64,000 nucleotides of DNA. Source: an uncultured Thermanaerothrix sp. GTDB taxonomy: Bacteria > Chloroflexota > Anaerolineae > Anaerolineales > Anaerolineaceae. The notes below the pieces were generated by a model that saw only the letters and a program-made list of their open reading frames with translations, was not told the origin of the DNA and made no database searches. Every line of letters starts with the position of its first letter. Positions within the stretch are counted from its first letter, which is position 1. Below are positions 10,231 through 19,126 of this stretch, one piece after another. Made by a program: the position numbers and the translations under genes. The stretch covers positions 1 to 64,000 of the forward strand of contig NZ_CALIMF010000007.1 of the NCBI RefSeq assembly GCF_938028735.1, given 5' to 3'.

Positions 10231-11234
10231 ACTGGTCGGATAAAGTGGTGTTAGTTACCGGAGGAACGGGATCCTTTGGACGTAAATTTGTTCAGGTAAT
10301 GCTGGAAGAGTACCATCCCGCCAAGCTCATTGTTTTCAGCCGGGATGAACTCAAGCAACATGAGATGCGTGTGAGTGGGTTCGATCATCCCTCGCTGCGC
10401 TACTTTATTGGTGACGTGCGCGATTTACAGCGCCTGCGTCGTGCTTTTGATGGTGTGGATATTGTGGTACATGCAGCGGCGCTTAAGCAGGTGCCAGCAT
10501 GCGAGTACAATCCCATGGAGGCCATTAAAACCAATATCCTGGGGAGTAGTAACGTCATCGAGGCAGCGCTGGATGCCGGGGTAGAACGTGTGGTTGCCCT
10601 AAGCACAGATAAGGCTGTCAACCCGATCAATCTGTATGGGGCTACCAAACTGGCCGCAGAGAAACTTTTTGTCCAAAGCAATGCTTATGCCGGTGGGAAG
10701 TCAACCCGCTTCAGTTGCGTGCGCTATGGGAACGTGGTGGGAAGTCGTGGCAGTGTAGTGCCGGTGTTCTTGCGCCAGCGCGAGAGCGGTGTGCTCACCA
10801 TCACTGATGAGCGCATGACGCGCTTTTGGATTTCGCTGGATCAAGGGGTTCGCTTCGTCATTCACTGCCTGGAACAAATGATGGGCGGGGAGGTCTTTGT
10901 GCCCAAGATCCCGAGTATGCGGGTGATGGATCTGGCGCGGGCCATTGCTCCCGAAGCACGTTTGGAAATCATCGGAATTCGCCCGGGTGAGAAATTACAT
11001 GAGGTACTGATCTCAGAGGATGAGGCCCGTTCGACAGTTGAACTTGAGCATATGTACGTGGTACAGCCGGTAGAGGCTTTCTGGTTCGGTCGTGAATGGG
11101 AGGGACGCGGTAAGCCCCTGCCGGATGGTTTTCGTTACGCCAGCAACACCAATGAAGCCTGGCTTACGATTGACGAGTTGCGGCAGATGATTGCCCCTAT
11201 TGAGGCTGAGTACTTGCAAGGTAAGTTGTCATGA
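10227..11234 (+). CDS. pseB: UDP-N-acetylglucosamine 4,6-dehydratase (inverting), PseB/CapE family
   Basis: VLVTGGTGSFGRKFVQVML, FSRDELKQHEMR, HAAALKQVPACEYNPMEAIKTNILGSSNVIEAAL, STDKAVNPINLYGATKLAAEKLF, RPGEKLHEVLISEDEARST. Confidence 0.88.
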   Translation: MNWSDKVVLVTGGTGSFGRKFVQVMLEEYHPAKLIVFSRDELKQHEMRVSGFDHPSLRYFIGDVRDLQRLRRAFDGVDIVVHAAALKQVPACEYNPMEAIKTNILGSSNVIEAALDAGVERVVALSTDKAVNPINLYGATKLAAEKLFVQSNAYAGGKSTRFSCVRYGNVVGSRGSVVPVFLRQRESGVLTITDERMTRFWISLDQGVRFVIHCLEQMMGGEVFVPKIPSMRVMDLARAIAPEARLEIIGIRPGEKLHEVLISEDEARSTVELEHMYVVQPVEAFWFGREWEGRGKPLPDGFRYASNTNEAWLTIDELRQMIAPIEAEYLQGKLS

Positions 11235-12166
11235 AACGCTGGTTGGTCACCGGGGCTAGTGGATTGCTGGGGTTAAATTTTGCCCTGCACTTTGCTTCGC
11301 GTTTTCAAATCACAGGCGTGGTTAATCACCATTCTTTGCGTCATCCACCATTTGAGATGATCTCGGCTGACCTGACTTACCCGGAGATGGTCAACCATCT
11401 GGTTGAAACAGCCAGGCCTGAAGTTGTCTTACACGCCGCTGCGTTGGCCAACCTGGATGTATGTGAGCAGCATCCCGAACTGGCTTGGCGATTGAATGCT
11501 GAAGTGCCAGCCGAACTGGCGCGCGTTTGTGCTCAAAAGGGGATACGGTTGGTGCACATCTCAACCGATGCGGTTTTTGACGGGCAGCGGGGCAATTATA
11601 CCGAAGAGGATGTGCCTAATCCATTGAGTATTTATGCACAGAGCAAACTGGCCGCTGAGCGGTATGTGTTAGAGAGTCATCCCCAAGCCCTGGTGGCACG
11701 GGTCAATTTCTACGGCTGGAGCCTGCAGGGGCGCCGCAGCCTAGCCGAATTTTTCTTTTATAATTTGAGCCAAGGGCGTCGTGTCAACGGGTTTGTGGAT
11801 GTGATTTTCTGCCCCCTGGAAGTAACACAGTTAAGTGAAATTCTGGTCACTCTGGTGGAGCGCGATTGTCAGGGATTGTACCACGTGGTCAGTCGCGAGT
11901 GCCTCAGCAAATATGCTTTTGGATGTGCTCTGGCTGAGCGTTTTGGGTTAGATGCCAGCCTGATTACCCCCGTTTCAGTCAACAAGAGTCAATTGCGCGC
12001 ACCCCGCGCTCCGAATCTGACCCTCTCTACGGCTAAGTTGCAGGCGGTGCTGGGCGAAGTACCGGGGCAACGTGAGGGCTTAGAACGGTTTTATCAGCAT
12101 TATCGCGAGGGCCGCGCCACCTATTTGCGGGGCATGGCGCTTGATGCGGAACATCTGCAGGCTTGA
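11231..12166 (+). CDS. SDR-family sugar nucleotide reductase (dTDP-4-dehydrorhamnose reductase-like)
   Basis: WLVTGASGLLGLNFALHFA, VVLHAAALANLDVCEQHPELAWRLNAE, HISTDAVFDGQRGNYTEEDVPNPLSIYAQSKLAAERYV. Confidence 0.8.
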   Translation: MKRWLVTGASGLLGLNFALHFASRFQITGVVNHHSLRHPPFEMISADLTYPEMVNHLVETARPEVVLHAAALANLDVCEQHPELAWRLNAEVPAELARVCAQKGIRLVHISTDAVFDGQRGNYTEEDVPNPLSIYAQSKLAAERYVLESHPQALVARVNFYGWSLQGRRSLAEFFFYNLSQGRRVNGFVDVIFCPLEVTQLSEILVTLVERDCQGLYHVVSRECLSKYAFGCALAERFGLDASLITPVSVNKSQLRAPRAPNLTLSTAKLQAVLGEVPGQREGLERFYQHYREGRATYLRGMALDAEHLQA

Positions 12167-12189
12167 ACCCTTACGAAAGGAGTGCTACT

Positions 12190-13257
12190 ATGGATATTCA
12201 GATCGGTCAGCGTTGGATTGGGGATAATCATCCCACTTACTTTGTAGCGGATATTGCTGCCAACCACGATGGAAGCCTTGAGCGGGCTAAGGACCTGATT
12301 CGCTTGGCAAAAGAAGCCGGTGCGGACGCTGCCAAGTTTCAAAACTTTCATGCCCCCAAGATTGTCTCGGATTATGGCTTCCGCGCGCTGGGTTCACAGC
12401 GATCCCACCAGGCGAAATGGAAAAAATCTGTCTTTGAGGTTTATCAGGACGCTTCGATCCCGCTGGAGTGGACCTATGAACTAAAAGCAGTTTGCGATGA
12501 GGTGGGAATTGATTATTTCTCTGCCCCTTATGATTTTGAGTCGATTGATTTCCTGGAACCTTTTATGCCGGCCTACAAAATCGGTTCTGGTGAGATTGAC
12601 TGGCTGGAAGCGCTCGAGCGGATCGCCAAAAAGGGGAAGCCGGTCATGTTGGCAACGGGCGCGGCCAACATTGGAGAGGTTCAGCGGGCTGTGCACACCA
12701 TTCTGAAATACAACTCGCAACTGGTGTTGATGCAGTGCAATACCAACTACACGGGCAGTCGTGAGAACTTCAAATATGTCAATCTGAATGTTCTGAAGAC
12801 TTACCGGGTGATGTTCCCAGAGGTGGTTTTAGGGTTGTCGGACCACACCCCCGGCCATGCGGCCGTATTGGGCGCGGTGGCGCTGGGAGCACGGGTGGTC
12901 GAGAAGCATTTCACCGATGATAATACCCGCGAGGGTCCGGACCATCCCTTCTCGTTGACCCCCGCAGCTTGGCGCGAGATGGTTGAGCGCACGCGTGAAC
13001 TGGAATGGGCGCTGGGATCGGCAGATAAGGTGGTCACTGAGAACGAACGCGAGACGGTTATCCTACAACGCCGTTGTCTGCGTGCTGCCCGTGATATTAA
13101 AGCCGGCGAGGTCCTCACCCGAGAGATGATTGATGTTTTGCGACCGGCTACTCCAGGCGCCATCCTGCCCCCGGAGATTGATCGCGTGATCGGGACGCGT
13201 GCGCTGGTGGATATCCCTTACGGTAAAGAATTGCGTTGGATCGATCTGGGAAGTTAG
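12190..13257 (+). CDS. N-acetylneuraminate/pseudaminate synthase family protein (NeuB/PseI/SpsE) with SAF domain
   Basis: YFVADIAANHDGSLERAKDLIRLAKEAGADAAKFQNF, KIGSGEIDWLEALERIAKKGKPVMLATGAANI, LGLSDHTPGHAAVLGAVALGARVVEKHFTDDNTREGPDHPFSLTPAAWREMV; SD GAAAGGAG before ATG 12190. Confidence 0.9.
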   Translation: MDIQIGQRWIGDNHPTYFVADIAANHDGSLERAKDLIRLAKEAGADAAKFQNFHAPKIVSDYGFRALGSQRSHQAKWKKSVFEVYQDASIPLEWTYELKAVCDEVGIDYFSAPYDFESIDFLEPFMPAYKIGSGEIDWLEALERIAKKGKPVMLATGAANIGEVQRAVHTILKYNSQLVLMQCNTNYTGSRENFKYVNLNVLKTYRVMFPEVVLGLSDHTPGHAAVLGAVALGARVVEKHFTDDNTREGPDHPFSLTPAAWREMVERTRELEWALGSADKVVTENERETVILQRRCLRAARDIKAGEVLTREMIDVLRPATPGAILPPEIDRVIGTRALVDIPYGKELRWIDLGS

Positions 13258-14376
13258 GTGGCTCGCGTTCTCTATTTCAGCCGCGATTATACCCCGCACG
13301 ATCACCGCTTCCTCTCAGCGCTGGCTTCCACTCCCCACCAGATCTACTATTTGCGCCTGGAACGGGGGCCGCGCCAGTTGGAGGAACGTCCGCTACCCGA
13401 AAGGGTGACTTACGTGCCCTGGGCAGGTGGGTTGCAGCCTTTTACCTGGACAGCCCTGCCCCGCCTTTGGCGTGATTTGCGGCGTGTTTTAAACGAGGTT
13501 AAACCCGATTTGATCCATGCTGGCCCTGTTCAATCCGCGGCTTTCTTGGCAGCACTGAGCGGTTTCCAACCCCTAGTGGTGATGTCGTGGGGGTCTGATT
13601 TACTCCAGGATGCCCATCGCAACCGTTGGTGGCGCTGGATTACGACTGCTGCGTTGCGTCGCGCGACCGTTCTGGTGGGAGATTGTCGAGCAGTCCAGGA
13701 GACGGCACAGGCTTTTGGCGTGCCCGCTGAACGCATTGTTCTCTTCCCTTGGGGGGTGGATCTCACACATTTTAGTCCGGGGGAGGATGGCGGGCTGCGT
13801 GTTCGTCGTGGCTGGCAAGATGCGTTTACGTTGCTTTCGTTGCGTTCTTGGGAACCCATTTACGGCGTGGATGTGGTGGTGCGGGCCTTTGCGGAAGTTG
13901 CGCAAGACCTGCCCGACTTACGCCTTTTTCTCTTGGGTGGAGGCTCCCAAGCGCCGCTGATCCAAAGATTGCTTTATGAGAACGATCTTTTAGATCGGGT
14001 TTACCTGGGTGGGCAGGTGGGGTATGAGCGTTTGCCATTCTTTTACCGGGCTGCGGATGTATACATCAGCGCTTCACATAGCGATGGCTCTTCGGTCTCG
14101 TTGTTGGAAGCCCTAGCGTGCGGCTTGCCTGCGCTGGTCTCGGATATTCCTGGCAACCGTGAGTGGGTAGTGCCGGGCGTGCATGGGTGGCTTTTCCCAG
14201 ATGGTGATGCGCACGCGCTGGCGGAAGCCATTCGCCAGGCCTATGCCCAGCGGGAGGCCCTGGCGGAAATCCGCCGCCAGGCGCGCTTACTGGCTGAAGA
14301 ACGGGCAGATTGGAGTAAAAACTTTGCCAGATTGCTCCAGGCTTATGAGCTGGCCTGGCAGATTGCTGCGAGGTGA
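13258..14376 (+). CDS. Glycosyltransferase family 4-like
   Basis: LIHAGPVQSAAFLAAL, FPWGVDLTHFSPGE, FYRAADVYISASHSDGSSVSLLEALACGLPALVSDIPGNREWV; GTG start. Confidence 0.88.
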   Translation: MARVLYFSRDYTPHDHRFLSALASTPHQIYYLRLERGPRQLEERPLPERVTYVPWAGGLQPFTWTALPRLWRDLRRVLNEVKPDLIHAGPVQSAAFLAALSGFQPLVVMSWGSDLLQDAHRNRWWRWITTAALRRATVLVGDCRAVQETAQAFGVPAERIVLFPWGVDLTHFSPGEDGGLRVRRGWQDAFTLLSLRSWEPIYGVDVVVRAFAEVAQDLPDLRLFLLGGGSQAPLIQRLLYENDLLDRVYLGGQVGYERLPFFYRAADVYISASHSDGSSVSLLEALACGLPALVSDIPGNREWVVPGVHGWLFPDGDAHALAEAIRQAYAQREALAEIRRQARLLAEERADWSKNFARLLQAYELAWQIAAR

Positions 14377-15188
14377 AGATGTCGGTTGGGATGGCGCTCA
14401 ACATTGTGGCTATCCTTCAGGCGCGCATGGGTTCTAGCCGCTTACCGGGTAAGGTGATGCTGGATCTAGCCGGACGGCCGGTTTTGGCTTGGGTGGTAGA
14501 GCGTACCCGAAGGGCGCATTGGGTCAATCAGGTCGTCGTGGCCACAACGTTGGACCCCGCAGATCAGCCAATTGTCGCCTTTTGCCAGGAACGGGGCTAT
14601 CCCTGGTGGCGTGGTCATCCCTATGATGTGCTAGATCGCTTTTACCAAGCAGCACGTCATTTCAAGGCAGATATTATCGTGCGGGTGACGGCAGATTGCC
14701 CGTTAGTGGATCCACAATTGATTGATGCGACGATAGGGGCCCTGCTCCGCGAAAAAGCGGACTTTGCGGCTAATCGCCTGCCCCCACCGTGGCGGCGTAC
14801 CTATCCCATTGGCCTGGATGTGGAGGTTTGTACCTTCGCAGCTTTGGAACAGGCCTGGCGCGAAGCCCGAGCACCGCATCACCGTGAGCATGTCATGCCG
14901 TATCTCTACGAGATCCCTGGACGTTTCCACACGGTGATTCTGGATGCTGAAGCTGATTATGGGCAGGTGCGCTGGACGGTGGATACCCCTCAGGACTTGG
15001 AAGCGGTGCGCCAATTGGTGGCGTTACTAGGTGGGCGAGATGATTTTACCTGGCGAGAGGCTCTGGCTATTTGGCAGGCTCACCCCGAACTGGCGGCGTT
15101 GAATGCGCAGATCAATCATCATACCTACAAAGATGTCGACGCTCGCTTTAATCCCGGGGCTGCACCTCACGGGGAAAATACACCATGA
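14373..15188 (+). CDS. Cytidylyltransferase / SpsF-like nucleotidyltransferase
   Basis: NIVAILQARMGSSRLPGKVMLDLAGRPVLAWVVERTRRA...VVATTLDPADQPIVAFC...GHPYDVLDRFYQAARHFKADIIVRVTADCPLVDPQLID. Start GTG 14373 or ATG 14379/14391. Confidence 0.87.
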   Translation: MKMSVGMALNIVAILQARMGSSRLPGKVMLDLAGRPVLAWVVERTRRAHWVNQVVVATTLDPADQPIVAFCQERGYPWWRGHPYDVLDRFYQAARHFKADIIVRVTADCPLVDPQLIDATIGALLREKADFAANRLPPPWRRTYPIGLDVEVCTFAALEQAWREARAPHHREHVMPYLYEIPGRFHTVILDAEADYGQVRWTVDTPQDLEAVRQLVALLGGRDDFTWREALAIWQAHPELAALNAQINHHTYKDVDARFNPGAAPHGENTP

Positions 15189-16120
15189 CCTGGCTCGCCC
15201 TTTTCACCACTCCCAAACCATTCACCGATCCGCACATTGCTCGGATTCAGCGCAATGCGATTCGTTCCTGGGTAGCACTGGGAGAGGCAGTGGAGGTGAT
15301 TCTGGTTGGGGATGAGGCCGGGGTAGCAGAGGTGGCGCGTGAGTTTGGGGTAAAGCATGTCCCAGAGGTGGCACGTAACGCCTATGGGACGCCGTTAATT
15401 CCGGCCATTTTTGAGCAGGCGCGCCTTCATAGCAAGTCGCCCGTGCTGGCGTATGTTAATGCGGATATTCTGCTCACTTCCAGTTTTTTACAAGGGGCGC
15501 AAGCCGTGCATCGTGTTATGCCGCAGTTTTTGATTGTGGGGCAGCGTTGGGATCTGGATGTCCAGGAGGATTTTGTCATTGGGCGGGGGTGGGAGGAAGA
15601 GCTGCGTCAGCGGGTGCAAATGCACGGACGGCGTCACCCGCCAGCCGGGAGCGATTATTTTATCTTTCCGCGTGAATGTTTTCAAAATCTACCCTCGATG
15701 GCAGTTGGCCGCGCCGGCTGGGATAACTGGATGATTTACTTCGCTCGCCGGCAGGGTTGGCCAGTAGTAGATGCCTCATCCTTCATCTACATTGTGCACC
15801 AGAATCACGATTATCGGCATCTCCCGGGGGGACAGCCCCATTATCGCCTTCCGGAGACGGAGGAAAATGTCCGTTTGGGAGGTGGACGGCGCACGATTTT
15901 TACCCTCTTGGATGCCACACATGTGCTAGATAATGAAGGTCTGCGGCGTGCGCCACTCACTTGGGGAAAATTTTGGCGTGAGGTCGAAGTTTTTCCCTTG
16001 ATTACCCTGCGCTCACGGGTGCTGGGGTGGTTGGCTTTTGCTCTTTTTCATCCCCGCAAGGCCTATTACGAGGCTTATGCCTGGTTAGCGGCTGTCACGC
16101 GCCCCTTGCGGCGACGTTAG
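15185..16120 (+). CDS. Putative GT-A-fold glycosyltransferase-like protein of polysaccharide cluster
   Basis: MTWLALFTTPKPFTDPHIARIQRNAIRSWVALGEAVEVILVGDEAGVAEVA...PVLAYVNADILLTSSFLQ (DxD-like NAD) ... VGRAGWDNWMIYFARRQGWPVVDASSFIYIVHQNHDY. Confidence 0.6.
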   Translation: MTWLALFTTPKPFTDPHIARIQRNAIRSWVALGEAVEVILVGDEAGVAEVAREFGVKHVPEVARNAYGTPLIPAIFEQARLHSKSPVLAYVNADILLTSSFLQGAQAVHRVMPQFLIVGQRWDLDVQEDFVIGRGWEEELRQRVQMHGRRHPPAGSDYFIFPRECFQNLPSMAVGRAGWDNWMIYFARRQGWPVVDASSFIYIVHQNHDYRHLPGGQPHYRLPETEENVRLGGGRRTIFTLLDATHVLDNEGLRRAPLTWGKFWREVEVFPLITLRSRVLGWLAFALFHPRKAYYEAYAWLAAVTRPLRRR

Positions 16121-16123
16121 GCA

Positions 16124-16945
16124 TCAGCGTTTCGGTGTGAGCATGGGGGAAGGGCTAAGTGTGGGACTGGGTAAGAGGGTCGGGTCAATCGCATAGATGC
16201 GCAAACGACGAAAACTGACCGAGAGCGCGGAGTCGCCCGCAGCACGTGCAAAAACACCGATCTGTCCTCTGGTGAAAACCGGGTCGCGCAGGCTGAGTTC
16301 TTCAAAGCCATTGACAAACAGGCGCAAGCGATCCTGGTACATCCAGACTCCCAGGCGTGTTTCTACCAGGGGGTTGACTTGAATCTCACCTAGGGTAATC
16401 CACTCGCTTAAGGGCAGGCTGCGACCGCCCTGGAGACGCTCCAGGCGCATTTGTGCCTGGCAGGTAATGACCCAGCGGTAAGCATTTTGCTCGTTGAGCG
16501 CGCGCAGGAGGAGCCCAAAGGCATCCTGTCCCTGGCATAGATTGGGCTGCAAGGCGATTTCAAGATAGACGTTCTCTATTTCGGGGGTGCTGCGCAGGCT
16601 GGTTAAATATCCTTTGGAAGCAATAACTGCAAGGGTCAGCTGGCTCTGCTCATAAGCCGCGCTGCCGGTAGTATTGCGGTAAGTTTGCCATGCTCCTGGC
16701 GAATCAAAATCATCGCGCAGCACCTCGTCGCCCAGCCCCAGGGCGGGGGTTGGGCTGGGCGTGATGACGCGAGTGGGTAGTAGTGTGGGGGTGGCGGTAG
16801 GAGGAAACCACACTGGTGAGGGGGTAGAGGTGGCTGGTGGGGGTAGGGGGGTAGGAGTTTCTGCAACCGAAGTTGTAGGAGGCGTACATCCAAACCCCGA
16901 GATGGCAATAATCACAACCAGAAAAGCGCCGCCCCGTCGCTTCAT
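16124..16945 (-). CDS. Lipoprotein with Pro/Thr-rich linker and concanavalin-like C-terminal domain
   Basis: Signal with lipobox ISGFGC, then TPTPLPPPATSTPSPVW..., then DDFDSPGAWQTYRNTTGSAAYEQSQLTLAV...YLEIALQPNLCQGQDAFGLLLRA. Confidence 0.7.
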   Translation of the reverse strand: MKRRGGAFLVVIIAISGFGCTPPTTSVAETPTPLPPPATSTPSPVWFPPTATPTLLPTRVITPSPTPALGLGDEVLRDDFDSPGAWQTYRNTTGSAAYEQSQLTLAVIASKGYLTSLRSTPEIENVYLEIALQPNLCQGQDAFGLLLRALNEQNAYRWVITCQAQMRLERLQGGRSLPLSEWITLGEIQVNPLVETRLGVWMYQDRLRLFVNGFEELSLRDPVFTRGQIGVFARAAGDSALSVSFRRLRIYAIDPTLLPSPTLSPSPMLTPKR

Positions 16946-18237
16946 GAAGACACTTGGACCACCTGGCTACGCTCTGGGCCAACCGAGACGCGGCGCACGG
17001 GCACTCCGCACAAATCTTCAATGCGGCGCACGTAGTCACGCGCAGCGGAGGGTAGATCCTCCCAGTGACGCACTGAAGTCACATCTTCCATCCAGCCGGG
17101 CATTTCTTCATAAATGGGCTCAAAAGGCTCCAAGTGCGCTGGACCCAAAGGCAGATCCTGAATCGCTTGCCCGTTGTAACGATAGGCCACACATAAGCGC
17201 AAGGTAGAGAGCCCGCTGAGAATGTCCATCTTGGTGATCATTAACTCGGTTACACCATTGACGCGCACCGCGTAACGCAGGAGCACTCCATCCAACCACC
17301 CAACCCGACGCGGGCGTCCGGTGGTAGTACCGAACTCGTCCCAGGGGTTTTTACCTGTACCTCGTAGCCGTTCGGCTGTTTTACCGAAAACCTCAGTCGG
17401 GAAGGGGCCGGCGCCGACCCGCGTCTGGAAGGCTTTGGTGACCCCGATGACAGCGCGGACAGGAACAATGCCCAGCCCCAACCCCAGCAAGGCACCAGCA
17501 GCAGTGGGGGTGGAACTGGTTACATAGGGATAGGTGCCCAGATCAAGATCAAGCAGAGTGCCCTGGGCGCCTTCTGCCAGCACTTGCCTATCCAGGCGCA
17601 GGGCCTGATGAAGTTCCTTACCCACATCGGCAATGAAAGGTTGAAGTATGGTGGCATAATGAGTATATTCGCGCACTACAGCCTGCACGTCCAAAGGTTC
17701 AGTTTCGTAGATACGCGTCAGCCAGATGTTAATAGTATGGATGTGATGTTCGAGTTTGTCGCGAAACGTATCCAAGTCAAGCATGTCTTCCATGCGTAAC
17801 CCATGACGCGCAGCTTTATCGGTATAGGCAGGACCAATTCCACGACCGGTGGTGCCAATCTGCCCACTGCCCCGAGCGCGCTCCTGCGCTTGGTCCAATG
17901 CCCGGTGAGCGGGGGTGATCAGATGGGCAGCAAACGAGATCCTCAAGCGCTCTGGCGTAATGTTGACCCCCGCGGCCTTTAGATGATCAATCTCTTGAAT
18001 CAGCGTGGCAGGGTTAATAACCATGCCATTCCCCAACACTCCGATCGTGTGGGGATGAATAATGCCCGAAGGGATAAGGTGAAGACGAAATGTGTGACCA
18101 CCCACGTTAACCGTGTGCCCAGCGTTATCCCCTCCGTTATAGCGTGCCACTAGGTCGGCCTGGGCAGCCAGCAGGTCAACAATGCGGCCTTTGCCTTCAT
18201 CCCCCCATTGGGTTCCAATGACGATATCCAAAGGCAT
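16942..18237 (-). CDS. purA: Adenylosuccinate synthase
   Basis: MPLDIVIGTQWGDEGKGRIVDLLA, RYNGGDNAGHTV, GTTGRGIGPAYTDKAARHGLRM, EGAQGTLLDLDLGTYPYVTSS; ATG at 18237, not 18342. Confidence 0.97.
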   Translation of the reverse strand: MPLDIVIGTQWGDEGKGRIVDLLAAQADLVARYNGGDNAGHTVNVGGHTFRLHLIPSGIIHPHTIGVLGNGMVINPATLIQEIDHLKAAGVNITPERLRISFAAHLITPAHRALDQAQERARGSGQIGTTGRGIGPAYTDKAARHGLRMEDMLDLDTFRDKLEHHIHTINIWLTRIYETEPLDVQAVVREYTHYATILQPFIADVGKELHQALRLDRQVLAEGAQGTLLDLDLGTYPYVTSSTPTAAGALLGLGLGIVPVRAVIGVTKAFQTRVGAGPFPTEVFGKTAERLRGTGKNPWDEFGTTTGRPRRVGWLDGVLLRYAVRVNGVTELMITKMDILSGLSTLRLCVAYRYNGQAIQDLPLGPAHLEPFEPIYEEMPGWMEDVTSVRHWEDLPSAARDYVRRIEDLCGVPVRRVSVGPERSQVVQVSS

Positions 18238-18352
18238 CTCACGGCCCTCCCCAAATGCGAGAAAACTATCCTTCGTGTATTGCAAATTATACCCTGCCCC
18301 TCTTAAAAAATGGGGATGGGTAGCGTATGGTATAATTTGCACACGTTTATCT

Positions 18353-19126
18353 ATGAAACATCTTGGTTGGTTGCTTCTCAGTGGTATTTCGCTTTTTCTG
18401 ATGGCGGCACTCTGGCCGTTGCCCTCTGCAAGTCCGTGGGCACAGGTGAGTTACGCTACCCCAACGGCTTTACCAGATGGACGAATTCTGTATATTGTTC
18501 AGCCGCAGGACACTTGTATCCGCATTTCATTGCTCACCGGCGTGTCCATTGATGATCTACGTCTTCTGAACGGGCTGGACGCAAATTGCACACTGCGCGA
18601 GGGGCAAAGCCTTTTGCTAGGCACAGTTGCGCCCACCCCCACACCTTTTGGGCCTACGGAGACGCCCACACCTCTTTTACCCTCCCCTACTCCTTTCCAG
18701 GGAAATGGGCGTATTTGTGTCCTGCTTTTCAACGATATCAACGGGAACGCCTTGGTAGAGGAAGGGGAAGCAGGGATTGCTGGAGGGGCCATCAGCATCA
18801 CCGACCGCCTGGGAAGGATCTCGCGTGAGGGCGTAAGCCAAAGCGGGACAGAACCAGTATGTTTCGATGATCTGCCCGAGGGGGATTACAATATCAGCGT
18901 GGCAATTCCAGAGGGCTATAACCCTACCACGCGCATGAATTATGCGCTGACGTTGCGCGCTGGGGATACCTCTACCCTCGATTTCGGGGCCCAACTGAGT
19001 TCGCGCGCGCAGCCCGGCGATGTCACCGGGGTGCAGCGTTCTCCGCTTCTAGCCATTCTGGGGGCTGTACTCCTCCTCCTTGGCGTGGGATTGGGGGTGT
19101 ATGCTCGCTTCGTGCTGCGCCGCTGA
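18353..19126 (+). CDS. LysM-domain secreted/membrane protein with SdrD-B-like domain and C-terminal TM
   Basis: Signal MKHLGWLLLSGISLFLMAALW; LysM-like YIVQPQDTCIRISLLTGVSIDDLRLLNGLDANCTLREGQSLLL; RICVLLFNDINGNALVEEGEAGIAGGAISI; C-terminal TM AILGAVLLLLGVGLGVYARFVLRR. Confidence 0.8.
   Translation: MKHLGWLLLSGISLFLMAALWPLPSASPWAQVSYATPTALPDGRILYIVQPQDTCIRISLLTGVSIDDLRLLNGLDANCTLREGQSLLLGTVAPTPTPFGPTETPTPLLPSPTPFQGNGRICVLLFNDINGNALVEEGEAGIAGGAISITDRLGRISREGVSQSGTEPVCFDDLPEGDYNISVAIPEGYNPTTRMNYALTLRAGDTSTLDFGAQLSSRAQPGDVTGVQRSPLLAILGAVLLLLGVGLGVYARFVLRR

Noticed and set aside
16761-17207. 148-aa plus-strand ORF over the lipoprotein/purA junction
   Set aside because: Low-complexity translation antisense to two well-supported genes; artefact of GC-rich codons.
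18655-18705. Pro/Thr-rich repeats in the secreted proteins as a DNA repeat element
   Set aside because: These are ordinary low-complexity linkers between signal and domain in Chloroflexota-type secreted proteins.
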